Source: Rivularia sp963920925 (GTDB taxonomy: Bacteria > Cyanobacteriota > Cyanobacteriia > Cyanobacteriales > Nostocaceae). Taken from it: 64,000 bases of DNA. The translations under genes and the position numbers were made by a program. Of the stretch, positions 63,828 to 64,000 are shown piece after piece (within the stretch, counting starts at the first letter, position 1; every line of letters begins with the position of its first letter). Location: contig NZ_CAWUDI010000017.1 in NCBI RefSeq assembly GCF_963920925.1, forward strand, positions 86,754-150,753. Reading direction: 5' to 3'. The notes beneath the pieces were generated by a model. It searched no databases. It was not told where the DNA came from and was given only the letters and a program-made list of their open reading frames with translations.

Positions 63828-63832
63828 TTAGT

Positions 63833-63999
63833 TTGTAGGTTGGGTTAGGTGCATTTTTAATCGTCATTTTCAACGCAGGAATTAGAAATTGCACCGTAAC
63901 CCAACATTACGTTTGTGGGTAAATAAGATGTTGGGTTACGACACGAATTAAGATTCTCGTTACAAATCAAATTAATTTTCGTGTCTAACCCAACCTACG
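63833..63999. repeat. nested inverted-repeat element at the right edge
   Basis: GTAGGTTGGGTTAGGTGC (63833) and CGTGTCTAACCCAACCTACG (63979-63998) are inverted ends. Two inner inverted copies lie between: GCACCGTAACCCAACAT and ATGTTGGGTTACGAC. This GGTTGGGTTA-type element is a familiar cyanobacterial repeat, here about 167 bases, without coding capacity. It starts 6 bases past the helicase stop codon. Confidence 0.7.
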
Positions 64000-64000
64000 A

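Overview
The window looks like chromosomal DNA of a filamentous, probably heterocyst-forming (Nostocales-type) cyanobacterium. Many copies of the HIP1 octamer GCGATCGC are scattered through coding DNA. Short tandem repeats (TTAGTAG, GGAGTTA, ATTATCA and similar) fill gaps between genes. The housekeeping genes (ruvA, xseA/xseB, hemL, hisIE, hppD, recA, dcd, thyX, aroA), an SpkB-like kinase with pentapeptide repeats, a CPP1-like protein and DUF2811 are cyanobacterial in flavour. The species cannot be named from sequence alone.

Region 1 (1-10 kb) holds bioF (cut by the window edge), ruvA overlapping a sucrose-phosphate phosphatase gene, a decayed panE fragment, xseA/xseB, a kinase-like phosphotransferase, an FAD monooxygenase and an ABC-2 type exporter pair.

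Region 2 (10-33 kb) is the outstanding part: an island of large, probably exported phosphatases next to a type I secretion operon. In order it holds a phytase-like protein with a glycerophosphodiesterase domain nested inside and RTX repeats; a tandem double alkaline-phosphatase-like protein with nearly the same RTX tail; a truncated canonical alkaline phosphatase; an RTX/cadherin/DUF4114 protein; and a 1396-residue fusion of nuclease/phosphatase, phytase-like, 3-phytase and a truncated PhoD domain. Then come a parvulin-type PpiC protein, an HlyB-like ABC transporter (cyclic-nucleotide-binding domain, degenerate C39 domain, ABC) and an HlyD-like adaptor. Upstream of each phosphatase/RTX gene and of the secretion operon I see 8-bp, TTAA-rich repeats spaced about 11 bp apart, resembling cyanobacterial Pho boxes. 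This suggests a phosphate-starvation regulon that makes and secretes its own organic-phosphate scavenging enzymes. A von Willebrand/Calx-beta/DUF4114 protein follows at 33-35 kb.

Region 3 (35-52 kb) begins with a gene broken by an antisense ISL3-type transposase fragment. It continues with hppD, a HAD phosphatase, a CPP1-like membrane protein, an OmpR-type response regulator, DUF2811, an MFS transporter, hisIE, hemL, a 55-residue SmtA-type metallothionein with a likely SmtB-type operator, an SpkB-like kinase and an FHA protein.

Region 4 (52-64 kb) holds recA with a LexA-like box, a decayed adenylate-kinase remnant, a CobO-like protein lacking its P-loop, dcd and thyX, a thioredoxin-fold protein, a conserved unknown protein, aroA, a membrane glycosyltransferase, and a UvrD-type helicase gene into which intergenic-type repeats have been incorporated in frame. 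At least two families of palindromic MITE-like elements and several short tandem repeats are spread over the window. No rRNA, tRNA or CRISPR array was recognised.
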